The position numbers and the translations under genes were made by a program. Shown piece by piece: positions 57,298-64,000 of a DNA stretch of 64,000 nt. The stretch is taken from NCBI GenBank assembly GCA_963669155.1, contig OZ022586.1, forward strand, positions 23,207,379 through 23,271,378. Reading direction: 5' to 3'. The DNA comes from Arbacia lixula (Eukaryota; Echinodermata; Echinoidea; Arbacioida; Arbaciidae). Every line of letters starts with the position of its first letter. Positions within the stretch are counted from its first letter, which is position 1. The notes below the pieces were generated by a model, which worked only from the letters and a program-made list of their open reading frames with translations, made no database searches and was not told the DNA's origin.

Positions 57298-59424
57298 TTT
57301 TTATTATTTTTTTTTTACAAAGTATGGATGTCATTTAAAACGAGAATTCAATGACAAATGATTTCTTTTATACAATGATATTTCATAGTCCACCATGTGC
57401 TAGTCCTCAAAAGGACTGTTTGGTGTTATTCTTTGTAACCATTCGAGTACCATAGATGCATGAAAGGTGTAATAAGTCAAAGCCCTTCTCTATACTTGGT
57501 TCTTAAAGGATTAAGCATGGCAACATTTAATTTATCTTTGACATCATAGTTGTGTTCAAGTCCGGGGCTGGCACCTCTGATGCTTTACATAGTCCTCCAC
57601 ATTTCTATAAACTTGTGATTTCTCTAAAATCTTTAGCACTGTATGTGTACATATGTTGTGATATGGAGCCTGTTCCTACTGAACAGAGATTTGTTTCTTT
57701 CCCCCTTCCCCTCCCCCCTTAAACTATGGCAATATGTGTTTTCTGCTGTACGTTGCAGCCTTGTTTCTCTCCCCCTTCCCCTCCCTCTAGAATCTATGAC
57801 AGTATGTATGTGTGTGTGTGTGCATATATTGTGATATGAAGCGTGTTCCTAATGACAGTTTTTTTCTCCCCTGACCAGGGCTGGGTGTACAACGTGCTTC
57901 CCTGGCTGGCAGCCATGCCTGCCTCGATAGCAGGGGGTATACTGGGGGATTCCCTCATCGCTCACAAAGTGCCTGTAGGAATCTCAAGGAAGATCATGCA
58001 TGTAAGTATCAGGGTGGTATTCTAAAGATTGGCTTATCTCTTGTTGTTTCTTTATGAGATCATAGAGTGCTAATATTGTTGTAAGTTGGTTTTCTAAGAA
58101 TGATTGTATCTCTGTACAGACCACCTCTCTTTTATCTTTCAAACACCCGTTTGTTGAGACACAACCAATCAAAATTGAATGTTTGAAGGGGCCTGCGTCT
58201 GTCAGCTAATCATAAACAAAGTTTATAAACACCACAGTATGTAGATATAAAAGAAAATACTGTTAAAAAAAAGGTCAGAATATAGGAACTTGAAATTGAT
58301 GTTAAATGGCTTTATATTGACCTTGTCAGTTTGTATGGATTGATTAGACATTACGGTTTCATTCCTCTATTGATCTCCCAGACGATAGGTATGGTTGGCA
58401 TGGCAGCAGCGTTGATAGGGGTGGGGCTAACAGACAGCTACTATGCATCGCTGATTCTCCTGATCCTAGCGGTCATGGGTCAAGCTACCACCAATAGCAG
58501 CATCCCACCCAACGCACAGGACATTGCTCCCAAGTATGCTGGCTCTGTCTTTGGTAAGCTGGCCTCAGGGACACAGGCTGGTCCCCAGGGCAGAAAACGT
58601 GTGATAGAAACGTTATGCATGCACTGTGCAACTGGTTTAGAAAGTTATTGTGTGTCAAGTGATAATTGAGTGCACCACATGTTAAGTCACTGCAAGCCAA
58701 GTAGTAGATGACAGGTTTGAATCCTACTGCTTCAAAGAATTTTCTTACCCATTTTTCATTCATTTACGAGATGAAGCATGAGATCTTTACTACTGTGAGT
58801 AAGCCAAAATGTATCTCCTCATCAACCTGTTTGGTTGATGGTGTTTTTATAAGATTTCTTACTGATGAGAAAATGACATTCTAGTCTTTTAGGATTTTGC
58901 CCTAGAGTTGCAAGGAGAGAAATTACAGTGCTTAGAAATGTGAAGATGGGTTTTTGGCCCATTTGTGGTGCAGGTTATTTATCAATATTGCCACAAATCT
59001 CAAATGCAGTAACACATTTATATACTCACTCACTTTTGATCACTTTTATATGCTGGGCTCTGTGCGAGACAGTAAGTCATGTGAATATTGAATGCTGAAG
59101 GAAAATTACAGTACATTCTTATGGCAGTGAGATATCTTGAAAAGGGCATTATTAGTGATGGCGTTTTTTCCAGTCAACCATCCTTGATGATTTGTTGACA
59201 CATTAATTCCCTACAAATGAACTGCTTATAATACTTGTGTTTCCCCCTATCCAGGTATCGTCAATGCTATGGGAGCAGTGCAGGGCTTTGTAGGGACGTA
59301 CATCGCTGGCTGCATCCTGCACTCCACCGGGAGCTGGTCGGCCGTCTTCAACATGTCAGCTGGCGTCTGCCTCCTTAGCTGGATCTCATTTACTCTCTTC
59401 TCAGTAGGCACGCCCATCATCTGA
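45289..59424 (+). CDS. SLC17A9: SLC17A9-type vesicular nucleotide transporter (MFS)
   Basis: Twelve-helix carrier of the SLC17 family; SLC17A9 (VNUT) loads ATP and other nucleotides into secretory vesicles. Coding exons: 45289-45371, 46663-46789, 47971-48190, 53188-53287, 53898-54134, then either 54910-55006 (6A) or 55881-55977 (6B), 57879-58001, 58382-58553, 59255-59424. Each isoform is 1329 nt, 442 aa (human 436). Motifs: SARTIVPLVAVNVSKEFGW, LGSFFWGYPIAQIPGGMMSD then RIGG (loop 2-3 signature), FLRFLMGLIQGVHYPSLTSL then LSQKV, GTLLTGAIGS, WMPT(F/Y)FKEV, NVLPWLAAMPASIAGG, PNAQDIAPKYAG, GTYIAGCILHSTGSW. These align with human SLC17A9 from memory. The start is the first in-frame ATG; the frame is open upstream but has only GTG there. 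The N-terminus is short and polar. Paralogy within SLC17 is likely A9 but not proven. Confidence 0.92.
47272..47625. other. Intronic segment with likely transposon debris
   Basis: An open frame of 113 codons (47276-47617) has no recognised domain. It contains CGTGACGTCATGTC and CCCGGGTAATGCGCG and does not fit the transporter's splice pattern. Origin unclear. Confidence 0.25.
47668..47824. mobile_element. Foldback element in SLC17A9 intron 2
   Basis: Left arm GGGATCTTTGTGGAATCTAT, GGTGAAGTGGAGGGCGTG; the right arm is its near reverse complement (CCACGCCCTCCACTGAACC, AATAGATTCCACAAGATCCC). The loop carries CTCGACCTCCGGTCTCGGGG. Non-coding MITE-like palindrome. Confidence 0.7.
48402..48470 (+). 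mobile_element. Orphan 5' end of a Helentron-like element
   Basis: A G-run, ACAAAAACAG, a C-run, CTCGACATA, then TTTATGCCTCCGCCACGAAG. The last part equals the 5' terminus of the elements at 15846-17304 and 51606-53108, but the rest is missing and 71-bp tandem repeats begin at once. Confidence 0.6.
48471..49815 (+). repeat. ~71/142-bp tandem repeat array in SLC17A9 intron 3
   Basis: Units of the type GCTGTGGTATTCAGGGTGAC, TTTCCTCTTGTAA, CATTGTTTAACCCTTTGACT recur. The phrase TGTGGTATTCAGGGTGAC occurs at 48518, 48661, 48803, 48869 and 49011, i.e. spacings of 143, 142, 66 and 142. This indicates a dimer of about 142 bp made of two diverged monomers of about 71 bp. Confidence 0.85.
49868..51305 (+). 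mobile_element. Helentron-like element with eight 157-bp repeats
   Basis: The 5' part is GTCTCGCCCACCGGAGGTGA, a fold with GGCGAGAC, then a (CCGTCCGTCGT)n microsatellite. The core is eight 157-bp direct repeats (starts about 49969, 50126, 50283, 50440, 50597, 50754, 50911, 51068), almost identical. The 3' part is GTGGGCGAGACACAATATTG then CTAA before T. GTCTCGCCCAC at the 5' side and GTGGGCGAGAC at the 3' side form the subterminal inverted repeat typical of Helentrons and their pearl-like derivatives in marine invertebrates. It is a different family from the element at 51606. Each repeat holds AAGGTCAAAGGTCATTTG then AGGTCA. Confidence 0.78.
51606..53108 (+). mobile_element. Helentron-like element, second copy of the 15846-17304 family
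   Basis: The 5' end is TTTTTATGCCTCCCGGAGGC then ATTATGTTTTCGGGTTG and (CCGT)n (51643-51712). The core has about eight ~165-bp repeats containing GAGGTCAAAGGTCAATGAAC (for example 51829, 51995, 52158, 52495, 52663, 52827). The 3' end has GGCGGAGGCAT, the hairpin CGACTGC-GCG-GCAGTCG, AATTGCT and CTAG at 53105-53108 before T. Non-autonomous, in SLC17A9 intron 3. Confidence 0.82.
54657..54848. mobile_element. Palindromic MITE (same end family as 6549)
   Basis: The left arm GGCCCTGTTTTATGATAAGT, TGTGATTGATTGAAATTGAC is mirrored by the right arm AATCGATTCATATCAATCAC, AACTTTTTGTAAGATGGGGCC. It lies in SLC17A9 intron 5, just upstream of exon 6A. Non-coding. Confidence 0.7.
54910..55006 (+). CDS. 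SLC17A9: SLC17A9 alternative exon 6A (membrane helix 7 region)
   Basis: 97 nt between CCCTCACAG and GTGAGT. Its first base completes the TGG codon split after exon 5 (TG|G), and it ends on a codon boundary. It encodes 32 residues after that Trp: AMAFSHLCVIFSFFILIN then WMPTFFKEVYPQAQ. The SFFILINWMPTFF part closely resembles the human SLC17A9 segment SFFILLSWLPTFFEE as I recall it. Skipping both 6A and 6B, or including both, would shift the frame. Confidence 0.9.
55007..55880 (+). repeat. Pyrimidine-rich, CTAT-repeat intron between exons 6A and 6B
   Basis: Strongly C/T-rich over its whole length, with TCTTCCTCTCCC-type runs (55060-55260) and degenerate (TCTATCTATCCA)n from 55545 to 55850. 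The long forward reading frames here (141 and 204 codons) are low-complexity artefacts; the second merely runs into exon 6B. The stretch may bind polypyrimidine-tract proteins (inference). Confidence 0.8.
55881..55977 (+). CDS. SLC17A9: SLC17A9 alternative exon 6B (membrane helix 7 region)
   Basis: 97 nt between TGTCTATAG and GTAATA, with the same length and same phases as 6A (first base completes TGG, ends on a codon boundary). It encodes GILIGHNALNFTMWLILS then WMPTYFKEVFPAAK after the split Trp. By my count 12 of 32 residues equal 6A, nearly all in the second half (WMPT, FKEV, P, A). The N-terminal half is divergent: NFTMW instead of IFSFF. HNALNFTMW recalls the H-x-x-x-N-W-T-F type helix of sialin-like SLC17 members (from memory). 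Confidence 0.9.
56085..56165 (+). repeat. Dispersed poly-C repeat family, partial copy 3
   Basis: AGTGCCGTCCGTCGCCAG, AAGGGGGATGCCTTTTGGGA and AGACAAAACTTACCAACT correspond to the first half of the repeat at 25335. The poly-C part is missing. Confidence 0.5.
56435..56546 (+). repeat. Two 56-bp tandem copies in SLC17A9 intron 6
   Basis: GATCATGAAATGAAAAGACA begins at 56435 and 56491, with a third start, GATCATGAG, at 56547. The two copies differ at two or three bases. Confidence 0.85.
57267..57316. repeat. (AT)n and poly-T tract
   Basis: A (TA)n run is followed by T-rich sequence. Simple repeat in the intron before SLC17A9 exon 7. Confidence 0.8.
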
Positions 59425-60101
59425 CACCGGTTCAAACTGGTTACAGCTAGATCAGACCAACCACATCTAGATCAGGCCAGTCAGAACTGGTCATACATGA
59501 CACCTATACTAGTGAAGTATTTTGTCACAAACAATGCAAGCCTTCATACTTAGCCGAAATCCAAGCTTGTTTTGTAATGTTGAATGTGAGCATGGATCTT
59601 TCAGTATGAGTCCTGTCGTAGCAAGAAATATGTCTTCAAGTTGGACCAATCATAGCTCACCTAATCTTGATGTGTTTCTTGAAGGAAGGTTCATCGTATC
59701 ACCTGATCGTATTCTCCACTGCAGAGCTTTCCTACAATCCTGTACCAGCAGCCCTGGAAATATGTGTGGGGTTGTTTCAAATTAAGGGCAATTCACATTT
59801 TTCATCACAACTTATTCTAAATGGAAAGAGAATGGCCATGATATACCTGCTCACTCTGTTCCTATTCCTATTTCAGTGGATGGACATAACACTCTTCTAT
59901 TGTGAGCAGGTTCATTAATTCTGTATGTGCCATTCTTGTCTTATTGCACCAAAGCTACCAAACCCCCATAGAGCAGTATGTGATGTGAAACGAATAGGGT
60001 TGTGCAGCATGATGTACTATGAGGAAACTGTACGGATGACAACCTAGCTATCAGCTCTTTGCATTTGCAATGCAAGATGCAATGAACAGACAGTGTCTGG
60101 T

Positions 60102-60541
60102 ATTCTAAGAAGCACATGTAGACAAGACTTAGGATCCTATGGGAACAATGTCTATGATTCTAAGAAGCACATGTAGACAAGACTTAGGATCCTATGGGAA
60201 CAATGTCTACGATTCTAAGAAGCACATGCAGACAAGACTTAGGATCCTATGGGAACAATGTCTACGATTCTAAGAAGCACATGTAGACAAGACTTAGGAT
60301 CCTATTGGAACAATGTCTACGATTCTAAGAAGCTCATGTAGACAAGACTTAGGATCCTATTGGAACAATGTCTACGATTCTAAGAAGCACATGCAGACAA
60401 GACTTAGGATCCTATTGGAACAATGTCTACTATTCTAAGAAGCTCATGTAGACAAGACTTAGGATCCTATTGGAACAATGTCTACTATTCTAAGAAGCAC
60501 ATGTTGACAAGACTTAGGATCCTATTGGAACAATGTGATGG
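60102..60541 (+). repeat. Eight 55-bp tandem repeats downstream of SLC17A9
   Basis: Units starting ATTCTAAGAAGCACATGTAG recur every 55 bp from 60102 (60102, 60157, 60212, 60267, 60322, 60377, 60432, 60487), with single-base variants (CACATG/CTCATG, GGGAAC/TGGAAC). They begin ~680 bp after the stop codon, so they may lie in the 3' UTR. Confidence 0.92.
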
Positions 60542-60828
60542 TCTTGGGTTGCAGAAAGATGCCATATGGTCACTTAAGAATACTCCATGTTTCAGAGACA
60601 CCATTAATATTTTAAATTGTAATCATCAAAGTTCAGTCCTACAATTTTTAGAAGCAAAGCTTAGCCCCTACATGTATGTAAAATACTTCATTACAATCGC
60701 TCAATTTGTTGACCAGTCTTCCTGTTAATCTTCAGTCGGGCTGTTGGGCACTGGGAGCTAAAACACATTCCATTCTAGGAGACACAGGGGAAGCACAGTT
60801 GTGTAGTTCAAAGTGGAAGGCAGTACAA

Positions 60829-61176
60829 AGGGCCGATGATATGTTAGGTATACCTCTGTACTGCTATTGATCTCACAGCTGGGATGCATGTGTGATTCCT
60901 TTGCTGCACATACAACGGGCCGGTGATATGTTAGGTATACCTCTGTACTGCTATTGATCTCACAGCTGGGATGCATGTGTGATTCCTTTGCTGCACATAC
61001 AACGGGCCGGTGATATGTTAGGTATACCTCTGTACTGCTATTGATCTCACAGCTGGGATGCATGTGTGATTCCTTTGCTGCACATACAACGGGCCGGTGA
61101 TATGTTAGGTATACCTCTGTACTGCTATTGATCTCACAGCTGGGATGCATGTGTGATTCCTTTGCTGCACATGCTA
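60829..61176. repeat. Four 87-bp tandem repeats
   Basis: ATGTTAGGTATACCTCTGTA recurs at 60841, 60928, 61015 and 61102, exactly 87 bp apart. Copies 2-4 are identical as far as I can see. 87 is a multiple of 3, so a minus-strand frame of 130 codons stays open. I regard it as an artefact. Confidence 0.92.
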
Positions 61177-61773
61177 CAGGCCGTGCTCGGGCAAAGGTCC
61201 ATTTTAGACCAGCAAGAGCTGTCTTGGTGTGCTTGTGTTTGCTAGTCTAATTCAGCATTATGTTGGTAATCTCTAGAACTAGACTTGTGATGCTTTCATG
61301 AAGGTTACTTCTTCTATGAAGACAAATTGGTTTGTATGAGTACAGCTTTTCTTTCAAACATGTGTTGCAGTATTTATTCATCGTAATGAAGGTAATTGAT
61401 TTTGTATGTTTCCTCTGTATGTAACATGACTTGCATCCTTGGCAGTACTAAATGCCTCAAGATGTGATGCGATGTTGTGCTATATGGAATGCGTCAGGAA
61501 CTAAAAATTTGAATCACATTTTATTTCCTGCAAATGGAAATAGATTGTATATTTCAAGTTATGTCTGTAACTAAAGGATGTAAATAACTTCTTGCATTCT
61601 CCCAACAAAAGTCTTCAATGTATGATAATCAAATGCACACAATGTGCATGAGGAATAATATGTGTGTGTGACGTCATGAGATTTATTTATTGTAACTTAG
61701 ATGGAATGATCCTCATTAGTCAGAGCTGGGACCTTCAAGGGGAGTTCATTGGCATGCATTGGCCAGGTTATCC

Positions 61774-61993
61774 AATAGAGTACCGTCATTTGAGCATTAT
61801 TGTCAAGACAACTGGCTCTAAACAATGCGGGTAGAGTAAGTAGCGGTAATCACAGCGGGGACTGTAATTGGGATTGCCCGACACTAGCCCGATCGACAAT
61901 ATCGGACCGCTAAACCTCTCCCTGGAGTGAGTTTGTTCAGAGCCAATTGTCTTGACAACATGTTCATATGACGACAACACTTCGTTGCTCTAT
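61774..61993. mobile_element. Palindromic MITE, copy 2 (first copy at 14277)
   Basis: Left AATAGAGTAC, GAGCATTATTGTCAAGACAA; right TTGTCTTGACAACATGTTCA then TATGAC and GCTCTAT. The centre shares AATCACAGCGGGGACT and CAATATCGGACCG with copy 1. About 220 bp. Confidence 0.8.
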
Positions 61994-64000
61994 AGAGGCA
62001 TCCTCGTCAATCCCAAGTTTCAAATTACGCACTATTTGGGAGACCAATTTTGCTGGCCCAGGTGACAAAATAGATTGCTTTTTTGTGGTGTTTCTTTTGC
62101 TAGCTTGATGTCCGTCTTGAGTTCGCGTAACTGCTTCAAAGCTGCCTTGCATTTTTGCTTGCTATTTGCTTGTTTTGGTCTAATAACGACATGATTCAAA
62201 CTTCAGGGGAATTCCCCTGATGGGAAATTTACAGGCTATTATATCATGTCAGCTTTGGGCTCGTGCAGACTCTCCTATCATTGGAGCTCCAAGCCTCTCA
62301 CTTGACTGGACGCTAGCTTCCATATGCCAAAGTAATTTTGCCAAATCATATGTGTTTGTAAAGCATTGACTTTACTGAGGAACAGAGAATTAATTTGTGA
62401 TCTGTGGTGTATCGTGACATGTCAGTAGGCATGTGTGTACGCCACGTTCCTGTTGACACAGGGAAGCTTGCTTTTTATCTGTTGATGAGCAAGTTGCTTG
62501 TCGGTCTATTAGAGACCTATCTACCATTAGTTCTAGGTGTCTGTAATGATGCTACTAACTGTTTAGGCTGATGTATTATACAGTAAGTCGTAAAACAGCA
62601 CACCACAATACACTGTAGCTGTATTACTGCATTGATTTGATTGGAAATGGCTGATATTTCTGATATGTAATTGCTTTATACCTTTGTAATACCAAATAAT
62701 TGATCTGAGTCCAATAATTCAGCATTTTGTTGATTTGAATAACCCTTTGATTGAAAATCAGCTGCCTTGCAATAACAGAATGTTTTTGTGAAACTGTGGA
62801 AGTAGTACAATGAGACATTCCGCTGTCAAGCAGAGTACTATCTGTGAGTCACTAGATATGTGAGCTTCTCCTTGTGTTCTAGCCATCTTGATTACTTATA
62901 ATACAGCACCAACTCTTGACCAAATCTAGCAGAGTGACCATGCAATACAGTTAAATCTCAGATTGCTGTACTTACTGGGCAACTACATGTACTTAACTTT
63001 TGAATGAACAAGTTTTTGTTTGATACTTTCAGTCATGTAAGCTTGTTGTGTTGTTTATTTCTCTCATGGATGCATTGTTTCCTTCAATCAGTATTATAGC
63101 ACAAGCTCAAACACATGCATGAAGGCATGGGGGAGTGGAAGATGTACTTTTTAATGCATTTATACTGAATTCTTCTCCTTTACCCAATGTGCATGTACAT
63201 TAGGTGGTTGTTTTGCCATGAATCGTAAGGAAAGGAGAACAGGAATTTGTGTAACTTTGTTGTGAAGTACAATAACAGTGGAGTCCAACTAAAACCTGTT
63301 TAATCTAGATCAAAGCAAGACCAGACACGTCCATGCAATGCAATATTATGTTTTATTATTATTTAACTGGACCTTTATGTTTTACTTCTGCTTCATTCAA
63401 CATTGTAGAGAATTTGAATATGTCTGAAAAATTGTAACACTTGCTTTAACTCTCTAAAGGCAGCCTGTCCCTTTTGGAGACCTAATTCTGAAAGTTCCCT
63501 GAGTTTGTCATCATTTCAGAGAGGGTGGCTATATAACCATTCCCTAGAATCAAAGCTTAATATTTGGGTTTGAGGAAATAATCTTTGTCAATTGATCAAG
63601 CTTTCTTTTTTTTCGTACCACAAAAATAGTCAAATTTCAGTGAAAACAGTGAGATTTTCATTTATATTACGGGAGTTATAGTACCTCTGACCTTAAAATT
63701 TCACAGTTGGTATCCGAAAAATACATGCTAAATACCTGTATGTGCAAATTTTCATGAAGTTTGCAGATGTTTATAAAAGGGACGGGCTATCTTTAAACAT
63801 GTACCTAATTCTTTTCAAACTTCTACTAATAATTGTCAAAATCACAGTCGTGGTAATTACGAGGCTGACTGGCACATCTTGATCTACATGTATGTACAAT
63901 GATGTATGGCACATCTTGATCTACATGTATGTACAATGATGTATGGCACATGTTACTATATTTCTATTGGTGAGGGGTTCTTTTATACAGGGTGGTAGTC
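61994..64000. other. Right flank, no gene supported
   Basis: AT-rich sequence without recognisable exons, RNA genes or transposon ends. The only repeat noted is a 37-bp direct duplication (TGGCACATCTTGATCTACAT, at about 63870 and 63907). Confidence 0.45.

Noticed and set aside
60758-61150. 130-codon minus-strand frame with repeated 29-residue units
   Set aside because: The 87-bp tandem array is a multiple of three and so remains open. No homology or splice context supports a protein.

Overview
The window is animal nuclear DNA. It holds four intron-rich, conserved protein-coding genes embedded in repeat-rich sequence. There is no bacterial gene organisation, CRISPR array or rRNA. The gene structures, arrays of ~160-bp units carrying AGGTCAAAGGTCA, Helentron-type elements with CCGT microsatellites and many short palindromic transposons suggest a marine invertebrate. 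An invertebrate deuterostome, perhaps an echinoderm, is my best guess, but that is inference and not proven here.

Layout: (1) 1-3.4 kb: a ~0.9-kb terminal-inverted-repeat (TIR) element with an 8-bp target duplication, containing TTAGGG-like repeats and a tRNA-like relic. (2) 3.5-6.3 kb, + strand: ribosomal protein S7 (RPS7), four coding exons, 196 aa. (3) 7.1-8.9 kb: a pogo/Tigger-like DNA transposon relic with a TA duplication and a nested smaller element. (4) 13.3-24.5 kb, - strand: the chromatin protein DEK, ten coding exons, 417 aa, with an intronic Helentron-like element and three local tandem duplications, two of which copy pieces of its own exons. (5) 28.0-35.2 kb, - strand: the 40S-biogenesis factor LTV1, ten coding exons, 495 aa, with a 1-kb 15-bp minisatellite in intron 2. 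(6) 35.5-43.5 kb: an ~8-kb composite, TIR-bounded element packed with GACGTC-containing repeats that form a ~550-bp higher-order array, with a decayed coding core. (7) 45.3-59.4 kb, + strand: an SLC17A9-type vesicular transporter of the major facilitator superfamily (442 aa per isoform). Its sixth coding exon exists in two homologous 97-bp versions, which the reading frame forces to be mutually exclusive. Two or three Helentron-like elements and long minisatellites fill its introns. (8) 59.4-64 kb: 3' flank with 55-bp and 87-bp tandem arrays and a second copy of a palindromic MITE (miniature inverted-repeat transposable element) also found in DEK.

The genes are not an operon. RPS7 and LTV1 both serve the small ribosomal subunit (a structural protein that joins early, and a late assembly/export factor). 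DEK is a chromatin architectural protein. The SLC17 protein is a secretory-vesicle membrane carrier. The most interesting biology is the mutually exclusive exon pair in the transporter. Next come the repeated duplications that copied splice sites or coding ends in DEK and LTV1, and the nuclear-receptor-like DR1 motifs spread by the Helentron-like elements.

Exon boundaries were assigned by hand from GT/AG sites, reading-frame continuity and recalled similarity to the human proteins. No alignment or transcript data were available.
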